Assembly: GCA_031261455.1 (NCBI GenBank)
Contig: JAISJP010000007.1
Span: forward strand, 62,001-126,000
Source of the DNA: Propionibacteriaceae bacterium
GTDB lineage: Bacteria; Actinomycetota; Actinomycetes; Propionibacteriales; Propionibacteriaceae
Reading direction: 5' to 3'
Length of the DNA: 64,000 nt
Shown: positions 11,776 through 19,212 of the stretch, piece after piece
How the letters are laid out: each line of letters begins with the position of its first letter
Numbering within the stretch: the first letter of the stretch is position 1
Translations under genes and position numbers: made by a program
Notes under the pieces: model-generated
What the model was told of the DNA's origin: nothing
What the model saw: only the letters and a program-made list of their open reading frames with translations
Database searches by the model: none

Positions 11776-13035
11776 CTAAGTGGCGTCTTCAAACTTGGTG
11801 CCGTCTTGATTCCACGCACCTTTGGAGACACGCAGGTTGCCGCGTCCGTCAGACTTGATCTCGTCTTCACGCCACACCATGCCTGGTGGGCGCAGCGGCA
11901 GGGGGGACTCCATGAGTCCCACGGACGGGTCGGTGGGGAGCGTCAGGCGGAAGACCGCGCCAACACCGGGCAGGCTCCACGCTTCCAGCCACCCGCCGTG
12001 GAGCATGGCGTCTTCTTTGCAGATCGCCAATCCCAAACCGTTGCCGCCAAAGTTGCGCTTGCGCGATGGATCGCCGCGCCAGAAACGGGCGAACACTCGC
12101 TCGGCTTGTTCTGGCTCGAATCCTTGACCGTGGTCACGGACCCGGATTGCCACCGCGTGATCGTTTCCGGCCACTTGCACCACGATAGAGCGATGTTCAC
12201 CATAGTCAAGAGCGTTTGTGATGAGATTGCGGAGGATTCTCTGCACCCGGCGCACGTCGAATTGCGCCATCACCTGCCCTTTGGCGTGCAGTATGAGCGG
12301 GGTCTCCTGCGCAATGGCGAGCGGCATCATCTGCTCGATCTCGGCGCGCACCACGCTGACCAGGTCGGTGGTCTCCAGGGTGAGCGTCGCCGCACCAGCG
12401 TCAAAACGTGACATCTCCAGAAGGTCATTGAGCAGCACCTCAAAGCGTTCGATCTCGGTGTGCAGCAGACTGACGGCGCGCTGTGTCACCTCATCAAACT
12501 GGTCCTGCTCGTCCTCAAGTAGTTCGGAGGCCATCTTTACCGTAGTCAACGGAGTGCGAAGTTCGTGAGAGACGTCGGAGACGAAGCGTCGTTGCATCTC
12601 GGATGCCTCTTCCAGCTTGGCGATCTGCCCGCTTAGAGTTGCCGCCATGGCGTTGACGCTCGCGGCCAGCATCGCTAGATCGTCCGATCCGCTCACCTTG
12701 AGCCGTCGGTTGAGGTCTCCTCTAGCCACGCCAGCAGCCACTGAACTGACTCGGCGAAGCTCCAGAATCACCTGCCGCACAATTGCGAGTGACACAATGG
12801 CGATCAAAACGAGAGCCGAAATGAACACCACGAAAACTGCGTCCCTAATGTCATCCACCGAGTCGTAGTCAAGAATGAAAGCGCCGCCGACCGCCATGAG
12901 GACCCCAGCAACGGCCAAAATGGTCACCATAACTCGCAGGGACAGCGATGAGCGCCACAGCCGAGCCGGAGCGGTCAACACCCGTTGCAGTTGGTCGGGC
13001 ATCAGCTCCAGTATGGTTGGCGCCTGTTCATTCAT
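11776..13035 (-). CDS. mtrB: Sensor histidine kinase MtrB, lacking the extracellular domain
   Basis: 419 aa from the ATG at 13033-13035, which overlaps the mtrA stop by 8 nt (ATGAATGA). Two membrane helices (about 33-55 and 66-88) are separated by only about 10 residues, then come a HAMP segment (ILELRRVSSVAAGVARGDLNRRL), the DHp box FVSDVSHELRTPLTTVKMAS with His157, the N box RNLITNALDYGE, DHGQGF and the G2 box GGNGLGLAI. Known MtrB proteins are about 550 residues because they carry an extracellular sensor domain of well over 100 residues between the helices. That domain is absent here. It should phosphorylate MtrA, which controls cell wall and division genes in Actinomycetota. Confidence 0.9.
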   Translation of the reverse strand: MNEQAPTILELMPDQLQRVLTAPARLWRSSLSLRVMVTILAVAGVLMAVGGAFILDYDSVDDIRDAVFVVFISALVLIAIVSLAIVRQVILELRRVSSVAAGVARGDLNRRLKVSGSDDLAMLAASVNAMAATLSGQIAKLEEASEMQRRFVSDVSHELRTPLTTVKMASELLEDEQDQFDEVTQRAVSLLHTEIERFEVLLNDLLEMSRFDAGAATLTLETTDLVSVVRAEIEQMMPLAIAQETPLILHAKGQVMAQFDVRRVQRILRNLITNALDYGEHRSIVVQVAGNDHAVAIRVRDHGQGFEPEQAERVFARFWRGDPSRKRNFGGNGLGLAICKEDAMLHGGWLEAWSLPGVGAVFRLTLPTDPSVGLMESPLPLRPPGMVWREDEIKSDGRGNLRVSKGAWNQDGTKFEDAT

Positions 13036-13735
13036 CCGTTGCCGGTGCCCCCGCGCGATACCCGATTCCACGCACAGTTACAACGATACAGGGGCGTTCA
13101 GGGTCAAGCTCCACCTTGGCGCGCAGGCGCTGCACATGGACGTTGACCAACCGGGTATCCCCCGCGTGCCTGTATCCCCAGACGTCCTCCAGCAGCACTT
13201 CGCGAGTGAATACCTGTTGGGGACGTCGCGCCAGAGCAAGCAGCAAGTCAAACTCCAGTGGAGTCAGGTCGATCTGCTCACCGCCACGACACACGGTGTG
13301 ACTCTGCGCGTTGATAGACAGGTCGCCGATAGTGACTTGGGACACATCGGTCCCCGAAGTGCGACGCAGTCTTGCGTTGATCCTGGCCAACAGTTCGGCG
13401 TTCTTGAACGGTTTTACAATATAGTCGTCCGCCCCGGCCTCTAGCCCAGCAACCACGTCTTGAGTGTCAGTGCGGGCAGTCAGCATGATAATGGGCACGC
13501 CCGATTCCGCGCGAATCTCACGGCACACCTGAATGCCGCTCTTGCCGGGGAGCATGACGTCTAGCAGGATGAGCGCAGGATTGAACGAGCGGAAGGCCGC
13601 AACGGCGTTTTCACCGGTTGCGGACCACTTGGTCTCAAGGCCTGCTCGCTGGAGGATCAACTGCAACATCTCGGCCAGATGTGCGTCATCATCCACAACC
13701 AAGACTCGTTTGGGTTGGCCCTGCGGACCCTTCAT
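13028..13735 (-). CDS. mtrA: Response regulator MtrA
   Basis: 235 aa, OmpR/PhoB family. The receiver domain has the acidic pocket VLVVDDD (11-17), the phospho-acceptor Asp59 in LILLDVMLPG, and the conserved Lys in DYIVKPF. The C-terminal winged helix (from about residue 135) ends with RLVNVHVQRLRAKVELDPERPCIVVTVRGIGYRAG. The neighbouring mtrB and the strong match to actinobacterial MtrA sequences (for example TPLEFDLLLALARRPQQVFTREVLLEDVWGYRHAGDTRLVN) support the name. The ATG at 13733-13735 is followed by 10 residues before the receiver domain. Confidence 0.95.
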   Translation of the reverse strand: MKGPQGQPKRVLVVDDDAHLAEMLQLILQRAGLETKWSATGENAVAAFRSFNPALILLDVMLPGKSGIQVCREIRAESGVPIIMLTARTDTQDVVAGLEAGADDYIVKPFKNAELLARINARLRRTSGTDVSQVTIGDLSINAQSHTVCRGGEQIDLTPLEFDLLLALARRPQQVFTREVLLEDVWGYRHAGDTRLVNVHVQRLRAKVELDPERPCIVVTVRGIGYRAGAPATDE

Positions 13736-14094
13736 CTTCCACCTCCGTGACTTGTGCTCATCTACGCGCTGGCGCGGCTGCGGTACCGTGCGTCCCCACT
13801 TCCATCGTATGGCAAATGGCCCTGCTGTACATGAATTCCAGGCTGAGCCTGCCCCATAGAATCTTGCGTGTCACAGCATTTCTCGACAAGGATTGTGGCG
13901 GTTCAGGCTGGTTGGCTCTTGAGGTTAGCGCCCGTGCTTCTTTAGTCTACGTTGCATTACGGACGTGCGCAGGTATGCCAAACAATGTGCGTTGCTCCTT
14001 TCTCTGCTGGCGAAAATCGCGGGAATGACCCGTTGTCAGATAGAGTTGTACTAAACAGCAGGTTCTTGTGATCTGTCTGTCACAACTCAACAGC
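13736..14094. other. Intergenic region before tmRNA
   Basis: 359 nt divergent spacer between mtrA and ssrA. It must hold both promoters, but I see no convincing hexamer pair and no MtrA-type GTAAC repeat pair. No open reading frame with coding character was recognised. Confidence 0.5.
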
Positions 14095-14464
14095 GGGGAT
14101 GATCGGTTTCGACTTGGGACGGTAGTTCCAGGGGAAGCGGGCCGAGGATGCAGGATTATCTCGTTAACGATGCCTGCGAAAAAACAAGTGCCGATGCAAA
14201 TCGCGCCGACTTTGCTCTTGCCGCCTGATCGGTAATCAAAGGGTCAACCCGGGATCGGCTTTCGTCCCGGAACTTGGCCTAGTCAAGAAAGCTCACTCGC
14301 GTACCTACGCCTTAGGGACACGCGCAGGACATTAACTAGGGCTGGGCTTGTCTGCAACTAGCCGATAGAAGTGCAGGAGCCAAGTAGAACGCCAACTATC
14401 GGCTGCGCCCGGAGAATACCTGTTTCACCTTTTGAGGACGGGGGTTCGATTCCCCCCATCTCCA
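14095..14464 (+). ncRNA. ssrA: Transfer-messenger RNA
   Basis: The 5' end GGGGATGATCGGTTTCGACT and the 3' end CATCTCCA form the acceptor stem (GGGGATG with CATCTCC, one G-U), and the T-arm GGGGG-TTCGATT-CCCCC lies just inside. CCA is not encoded (CAC follows the discriminator A). The tag frame begins with the resume codon GCC at 14190 and ends at TGA 14226-14228, encoding ADANRADFALAA, close to other actinobacterial tags ending in ALAA. It rescues stalled ribosomes and marks products for ClpXP, which is also encoded in this window. Confidence 0.97.
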
Positions 14465-14532
14465 CACGAGAAGTGAGGGAGCAAACGCCAAGCTTGCTTG
14501 AGCGCTTGCGACCGAACGACGAGTGTTGACAA

Positions 14533-14594
14533 GCCACGACAGTCCGCAAGGACTGTAGCGCCAAAGGCGCGTGAGCGGCGTAGCCGCTCGTGGC
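14533..14594 (+). repeat. Cloverleaf-like fold with three hairpins
   Basis: GCCAC (14533-14537) pairs with GTGGC (14590-14594) and encloses three perfect hairpins: ACAGTCC-gcaa-GGACTGT (14539-14556), GCGCC-aaa-GGCGC (14558-14570) and GAGCGGC-gta-GCCGCTC (14573-14589), separated by 0-2 nt. Nearly every base is paired. The shape resembles a tRNA but it has no anticodon or T-loop. Confidence 0.7.
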
Positions 14595-14596
14595 GA

Positions 14597-14648
14597 GGAT
14601 CACTAACAGAAATGGCCACCCTTGGGTGGCCATTTCTGTTAGTGATCC
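14597..14648. repeat. 52-nt perfect inverted repeat
   Basis: Two 25-bp arms (14597-14621 and 14624-14648) are perfectly complementary with only TT between them. On RNA this would be an extremely stable hairpin; on DNA it could extrude a cruciform. No T-run follows. Confidence 0.9.
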
Positions 14649-14802
14649 TGCCCGTGGGAATCGAACCCGCAAGGGGGCTTGCGGTTAGCAGTGGAGGCTC
14701 CAGTGGAGCCTCCACCCGCAAGCCGTCCGAGTGCTTCAGCACGAGGACAGCGGATTTCGCAAAGCGAAATAAGCGGCGATTCCCCCATCTCCAGTATGGC
14801 GC

Positions 14803-14830
14803 AAGGACTGCCCCATGGGCAGGCCTTTCC
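14803..14830 (+). terminator. Probable original tmRNA terminator
   Basis: AAGG-a-CTGCCC-cat-GGGCAG-g-CCTT (14803-14827) followed by a short T-rich stretch. It lies 10 nt after the distal copy of the tmRNA 3' end, the position expected if element E1 had been inserted between the gene and its terminator. Confidence 0.5.
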
Positions 14831-14975
14831 CTATCCTGCGTAACCCAACCAGCAAACCCAGCCACGGGCTACTCCAACTTGCCCCTTCGTTCCCACCTCT
14901 TCATACGAGTCGGTCGGTTACTCCAACCGTGGCCCACCGCCACACCGCTACAAGGCTCTCGACGCACCCCAAATC

Positions 14976-15062
14976 CGCAAACCAGCACACCAAAGCGCCG
15001 CAAATCATGATATGCAGACCCCGCAAAACATGATATGCAAGTGTCGCAAAGTAGTGTATTGT
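14976..15062. promoter_or_regulatory. Four iterons with exact 23-bp period
   Basis: CGCAAA recurs at 14976, 14999, 15022 and 15045. The second and third copies share CGCAAA-N-CATGATATGCA; the fourth is CGCAAAGTAGTGTATTGT; the first keeps only CGCAAA and a few other bases. The array ends 27 nt before the ATPase start codon, so it is probably an operator for that gene. Confidence 0.65.
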
Positions 15063-15089
15063 GTAGTCGTGCAGTATAAGCGACGCGTC

Positions 15090-16322
15090 ATGGACTATCG
15101 TGTCGAGACCATGTTGGAAGCCGTGGGAGGGGTCGTCATTGAGGGCCCGCGTGCGTGTGGCAAGACGGCCACGGGCCTGCAGCATGCCCGCAGTTCGGTT
15201 CGCATGGACGCCTCCCCGCAAGTGGTAGCCCTAGCCGAGCTTGATCCCGCATCCCTGCTGGCTGGCGACACGCCACGCCTCATCGATGAGTGGCAGTTGG
15301 CCCCAAATCTGTGGAACCTCGTCAGGCATGAAATCGACGACCGCCAGGCCAAGGGTCAGTTCATCCTGTCCGGCTCCGCCACCCCACCCGATGACATTCG
15401 CCGACACTCCGGTGCCGGAAGACTGTCCCGGCTCAAGCTACGAACCATGACGTTGAGCGAGTCGGGGCACTCTACGGACGCCGTCTCACTGAACGACCTG
15501 CGACTAACCGATGCCCTGCCGGGGGCCAAGGCCGACATGAGCTACCGCGACCTGGCCGTCGAGGCCGTGCGTGGCGGTTGGCCCGCGCTGTTGGGCTCAG
15601 ATATCGAGTCCGCGATGGATTACAACAACTCCTACCTGAATGATCTCTGCTCGGCCGACATAGTGAGCGCAACAGGCATCCATCACGATCCGGTGCGTCT
15701 TCGCCGGCTGCTCTCCAGTTTGGCGCGCAACATTGCGGGCGAAACCACCTTGCGCACGGTCGCCACCGACATGAGCGCCGATGGCGTCTCCATTGATCCC
15801 ACGACGGTTGGTCGCTACCTCGACGCACTTACCACGGTGTTCGCGCTGGAGGAGCTTCCAGCATGGAGCATCGCCCTCCGCTCGAAGACGCGCCTTCGGA
15901 CTAGGGCAAAGACGCACCTAGCCGATCCATCTCTGGCATGCGCCGCGTTGGGAGCATCGCCAGAGCGGTTGGCTAGGGATCCTAAGTTTTTTGGTCAAGT
16001 GTTTGAGGCGATGGCCATCCGAGACTTGCGGGTGTACGCCGATCTGCACAGGGCCCGGGTCTACCACTATCGCGACGAAACGGGCCTCGAAGTCGATGCG
16101 GTCATCGAATACCCAAACTGGAGTTGGGCGGCCATAGAGGTAAAGCTTGGATACTCGATGATCGAGGCTGCGGAGAAGAATCTCATCAAACTTCGTGACC
16201 AACGTGTCGACACGGATCGCGTGGGCGCCCCGGTATTTCTCGCCGTGGTGACTGGCACGGAATACGCATATACGTTGCCGTCCGGGATTCACGTCGTCCC
16301 CCTCGCCGCGCTACGTGCGTAG
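15090..16322 (+). CDS. AAA-type ATPase with DUF4143 domain
   Basis: 410 aa from ATG 15090 (MDYRVETMLEAVGGVVIEGP); earlier in-frame codons lie inside the iterons. The Walker A motif GPRACGKT is at 19-26, followed by LIDEWQLAPNLWNLVRHEID (Walker B region) and the arginine-rich sensor segment FILSGSATPPDD. The second half is the DUF4143 domain with the PD-(D/E)XK-like end ETGLEVDAVIEYPNWSWAAIEVKLG. Members are common in accessory regions and often occur alone; the biochemical role is unknown. The gene lies in the accessory stretch downstream of tmRNA with no partner gene and no clear ribosome binding site. Frame and motifs look intact. Confidence 0.82.
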   Translation: MDYRVETMLEAVGGVVIEGPRACGKTATGLQHARSSVRMDASPQVVALAELDPASLLAGDTPRLIDEWQLAPNLWNLVRHEIDDRQAKGQFILSGSATPPDDIRRHSGAGRLSRLKLRTMTLSESGHSTDAVSLNDLRLTDALPGAKADMSYRDLAVEAVRGGWPALLGSDIESAMDYNNSYLNDLCSADIVSATGIHHDPVRLRRLLSSLARNIAGETTLRTVATDMSADGVSIDPTTVGRYLDALTTVFALEELPAWSIALRSKTRLRTRAKTHLADPSLACAALGASPERLARDPKFFGQVFEAMAIRDLRVYADLHRARVYHYRDETGLEVDAVIEYPNWSWAAIEVKLGYSMIEAAEKNLIKLRDQRVDTDRVGAPVFLAVVTGTEYAYTLPSGIHVVPLAALRA

Positions 16323-16326
16323 TCCG

Positions 16327-16575
16327 TCAGAACCCTCCCGGAAGACGCGGCACGTAGGGAGCCTCTAGCTTGCCAACCTCGTCCTCACTCAGTTGAAGCT
16401 CAAGCGACGCAATGGCGTCATCAATGCAGTAGAGGTGCATTTCGCGTTCTTCTTCGCGGCTAAGCAGCGAGTACTGATCCTGCATGGAGATGAACCGTTT
16501 CCATCCGCCCAAGTCGGCGGCGTGTTGGGCCTTGGCAAACTGCCATGTCCACACGGAGGATGCCCTACCGACGCT
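16327..16575 (-). pseudogene. Aldo/keto reductase remnant
   Basis: About 82 codons survive. SVWTWQFAKAQHAADLGGWKRF and ISMQDQYSLLSREEEREMH match the middle of YhdN/Tas-type aldo/keto reductases, whose sequence at this point is normally [38 protein letters not shown]. The next residues, IDDAIASLELQLSEDEVGKLEAPYVPRLPGGF, match the extreme C-terminus. The N-terminal half with catalytic Tyr/Lys and about 70-80 residues in between are missing. It abuts and slightly overlaps the end of the methyltransferase gene, so a deletion has joined the two. Confidence 0.75.
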
Positions 16576-17389
16576 GAGCCGGACCAAGGGCATAGCAGGC
16601 GATGGCGGTAGCGGCGGCCACGTTCAGGGAGTCGATTTCGTGCGACATTGGGATCTGCACCACCACGTCTGCCTGAGCCAGCCAGCGATCCGACAGCCCG
16701 TCGCCTTCTGTGCCAACCAGCAGGGCAAGACGACACTCGGGTTGTTCGGCGATGCTGGCGGCTAGGTCCGCCAACGGCACGGCGCTACTTCGCGGCGACA
16801 TCGCAACCACCGTGAAACCGTGCTGCTTGAGCACTTCGAGTCCATGCGCCCAGTCGTCCATCCGCGCCCAAGGGAGCGCGAAGACCGCACCCATCGATGT
16901 TTTCACGGCGCGGCGGTAGAGCGGATCGGCGCTCCTTGGCGACAGCAGCACACCGTCCCAGCCCAATCCGGCGGCGCTGCGGATGATGGTGCCAACATTG
17001 GCGTGGTCAACCAGGTCTTCCAGCACTACTAGGCGGTTGAGTGGCAACAAGTCGGCCATGGTGCCACCGCTGGTACGCAACAGCGACGCCAGTGCTCCGC
17101 GGTGCACATGAAAGCCGGTGATCGCCTCGGCCAACGCTTCCGTGACAACGAAGACTGGGGCCGGGGTGGCGTCGAGAATGTCCTGGAGTGATGACACCCA
17201 ACGCTCAGCCAGCAGGAATGATCGCGGCTGATACCCTGTCTCGATGGCACGTCGGATCACCTTGTCGCCCTCCGCGATGAAGATGCCGTGTTCTGCCTCA
17301 AGGCTGCGTCGCAGCGACGATTCCCGTAGATGCACATAGTCGGCCAGACGCGGGTCGTCCGCGCTGTCGATAGGGATCAATTCGGCCAT
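16565..17389 (-). CDS. TrmH/SpoU family RNA 2'-O-methyltransferase
   Basis: 274 aa from the ATG at 17387-17389 (MAELIPIDSADDPRLADYVHL); an upstream in-frame start would add 52 unrelated residues. The N-terminal substrate-binding domain (about 1-100) is followed by the SPOUT knot with the three motifs LEDLVDHANVGTIIRSAAGLG, LLVGTEGDGLSDRW and IPMSHEIDSLNVAAATAIACY. These bind S-adenosylmethionine. The target is tRNA or 23S rRNA and cannot be decided. The C-terminus ends about where the aldo/keto reductase remnant begins. Confidence 0.88.
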   Translation of the reverse strand: MAELIPIDSADDPRLADYVHLRESSLRRSLEAEHGIFIAEGDKVIRRAIETGYQPRSFLLAERWVSSLQDILDATPAPVFVVTEALAEAITGFHVHRGALASLLRTSGGTMADLLPLNRLVVLEDLVDHANVGTIIRSAAGLGWDGVLLSPRSADPLYRRAVKTSMGAVFALPWARMDDWAHGLEVLKQHGFTVVAMSPRSSAVPLADLAASIAEQPECRLALLVGTEGDGLSDRWLAQADVVVQIPMSHEIDSLNVAAATAIACYALGPAQRR

Positions 17390-17521
17390 ATCAGGCAGGT
17401 TACCGCATTGACGGCGTCTAAGCGTGCCCGAAGAGCCTCGGTGTGCGGCCATCTCATCGACACTCCGCGACCAAACAGCCAAGCAGTGTTCCGCGACGAC
17501 AAGACTTGTGTCGAAGCCGAC

Positions 17522-17550
17522 TTGACTGAACTCATTCAGTGGCATAGTAT
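17522..17550 (+). promoter_or_regulatory. tetR promoter with embedded operator
   Basis: TTGACT (17522-17527) and TAGTAT (17545-17550) are 17 nt apart. The palindrome ACTGAA-ctca-TTCAGT (17525-17540) overlaps the -35 and the spacer, a layout that fits autorepression by the TetR protein encoded 24 nt downstream. Confidence 0.6.
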
Positions 17551-17573
17551 CTCAGCACAGGGAGGTCACAGAG

Positions 17574-18161
17574 TTGCCAAGGATTACCAAGCCCGTCGAA
17601 GAGCGGCGTCAGGAGATCATCGACACTGCGCTCGCCCTGTTTGTTGAGAACGGGTTCGACAAGACACAGGTCGCGGACATCTCGAAGAGGATGGGCGTCG
17701 CGCAGGGCCTCGTCTACCACTACTTCAAGTCCAAGACCGACATTCTGTATGCCGTCATCGACCAACTTCGTGCCGAACAGTCCGCCAACATGCAGCGCCT
17801 GCTGGACACGCACGCCGGTACGACGCTTGAGCGCCTGTCGCTGCTTTTTGAGACACGTCCCGACTTCGAACACTATGGTCAGTTGATTCCGAGTCTGCAA
17901 AGCAATCGAGCCGTGATCGAATACTGTGTCCAGATCATGTCCGAGGCGTCTCTTCCGCTGCTCGTCTCGCTCATCGAGGCTGGAAACGCCGACGGCTCGC
18001 TCAACTGTGAGTACCCCTTAGAGACGGCGCTCTTCGTGTTGCACGGGCTTGGCGGGCTCGTAATGACGTCGGACGTTGCCGCCCACGAGGAGACAAAGCG
18101 ACAGGCCATCAAGACCGTGATCATTCGCGCTCTCGGTGCCGACCCCGCTCCGCCAACGTAA
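17574..18161 (+). CDS. TetR family transcriptional regulator
   Basis: 195 aa from TTG 17574, with GGAGG at 17561-17565 eight nt upstream. The N-terminal helix-turn-helix runs over residues 14-58 (RQEIIDTALALFVENGFDKTQVADISKRMGVAQGLVYHYFKSKTDILYAVID). The C-terminal ligand domain is variable. It precedes two ABC ATPases and a permease on the same strand, so it probably represses that exporter and itself. The palindrome in its promoter is the likely binding site. The ligand is unknown. Confidence 0.88.
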   Translation: MPRITKPVEERRQEIIDTALALFVENGFDKTQVADISKRMGVAQGLVYHYFKSKTDILYAVIDQLRAEQSANMQRLLDTHAGTTLERLSLLFETRPDFEHYGQLIPSLQSNRAVIEYCVQIMSEASLPLLVSLIEAGNADGSLNCEYPLETALFVLHGLGGLVMTSDVAAHEETKRQAIKTVIIRALGADPAPPT

Positions 18162-18270
18162 ACACACCCGACGCAAATCCGGCCCAACAACTCACCGTGA
18201 TCGCAGGAGTCAGTTTCGCCTGCCCCATCCGTGACTCAATTCACTCGCACAACCACAAGAGGAAACCCCA

Positions 18271-19212
18271 ATGCCAGTTTTGAACATTGACCATCTGACC
18301 AAGGACTACGGCTCCGGCCGCGGCGTCTTCGACGTCACCTTCGAGGTCAACAAGGGCGAAGTCTTCGGATTTCTTGGTCCGAACGGTGCGGGAAAGACCA
18401 CCACTATCCGTCACATCATGGGATTCTCACGTCCACAACACGGCACCACCACCGTCAACGGACTCGACAGTTGGACGCAGCATTACGTCATTCAGCGAGA
18501 CGTAGGGTACCTGCCGGGCGAGATAGCCCTGCCGGAAGAACTCACCGGCACTCAGTTCATCGCGATGATGGCAGAACTGCGCGGAATGTCCGACATGACG
18601 TACACCGATTACCTGACAAGCAAGTTTGAACTCGAACCGTCAGGCGGCTTGAAACGAATGTCACTAGGTATGAAGCGCAAGCTCGCCATCGTCACGGCTT
18701 TCATGCATGACCCTGACACCCTTGTGCTGGACGAGCCCACCAGCGGCCTAGACCCGGTCATGCAAGACATTTTCATCAGTTTCATCAAAGATGAGAAAGA
18801 ACGCGGCAAGACCATTCTGCTGTCCAGCCACATCTTCTCTGAGGTTGACGCCACCTGTGATCGGATCGCCATCATCAAAGACGGCCATCTGGTCTCCACA
18901 TTTGTGGCAGATGATCTGCGGCACAACGAAAGCAAGACATTCAAGATCGAGTTCGCTAGCACCACCGACTTCGAGCGATTCCGCGAACAGATCGAAGGTC
19001 CAAAGAAGTTAGACGTTATCTCCGTGAAGCCACACCGCAACCAAGTGCGCGTCCTAATCGACGATGCCCACGTGAACGAGTTGATCGCAACGCTGGCCGA
19101 CTACCACCTCAAGTTCTTTTCCGAGATCAAGTTCACTTTGGAGGACTACTTCATGAAGTTCTACGACCGCAACACGAGCGTGGAAATGGAGACACCAAAT
19201 GCCACTAATTGA
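18271..19212 (+). CDS. ABC exporter ATP-binding protein 1
   Basis: 313 aa. Walker A GPNGAGKTTT is at about 35-44, followed by the signature region LKRMSLGMKRKLAIVTAFMHDPDTLVLDEPTSGLDP. The C-terminal 85 residues form a DUF4162-like regulatory tail common in ABC-2 drug and lipid exporters. The signature LSxGM(K)RK is of the multidrug (DRA) type. AGAGGAAA lies upstream of the ATG. The second ATPase starts 14 nt before this gene's stop. With the permease downstream it should form an exporter of unknown, possibly toxic, compounds. Confidence 0.88.
   Translation: MPVLNIDHLTKDYGSGRGVFDVTFEVNKGEVFGFLGPNGAGKTTTIRHIMGFSRPQHGTTTVNGLDSWTQHYVIQRDVGYLPGEIALPEELTGTQFIAMMAELRGMSDMTYTDYLTSKFELEPSGGLKRMSLGMKRKLAIVTAFMHDPDTLVLDEPTSGLDPVMQDIFISFIKDEKERGKTILLSSHIFSEVDATCDRIAIIKDGHLVSTFVADDLRHNESKTFKIEFASTTDFERFREQIEGPKKLDVISVKPHRNQVRVLIDDAHVNELIATLADYHLKFFSEIKFTLEDYFMKFYDRNTSVEMETPNATN

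Larger units (their letters stand above)
14465..14793 (+). mobile_element. Hairpin-packed element inserted at the tmRNA 3' end (element E1)
   Basis: The segment starts right after tmRNA and ends with a copy of the tmRNA 3' end (CGATTCCCCCATCTCCA, 14777-14793; one C shorter than the original). Contents in order: an imperfect hairpin at 14478-14508; a three-armed cloverleaf-like fold (14533-14594); a 52-nt perfect palindrome (14597-14648); GGGAATCGAACCC (14656-14668), the exact inverse of the tmRNA T-arm; a stem GGCTTGCGG/CCGCAAGCC (14676-14724) enclosing an 11-bp hairpin with an AGT loop (14691-14715); a hairpin GTCC-ga-GTGC-ttca-GCAC-ga-GGAC (14725-14748); and ATTTCGC-aaa-GCGAAAT (14754-14770). 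No protein is encoded. The second half aligns with the elements at tRNA-Gly and tRNA-Pro in order and in loop sequences. Confidence 0.6.

Noticed and set aside
14465..14793. CRISPR array or extra tRNA downstream of tmRNA
   Set aside because: There are no repeated units with unique spacers, and the T-arm-like pieces lack acceptor, D and anticodon arms on the matching strand.
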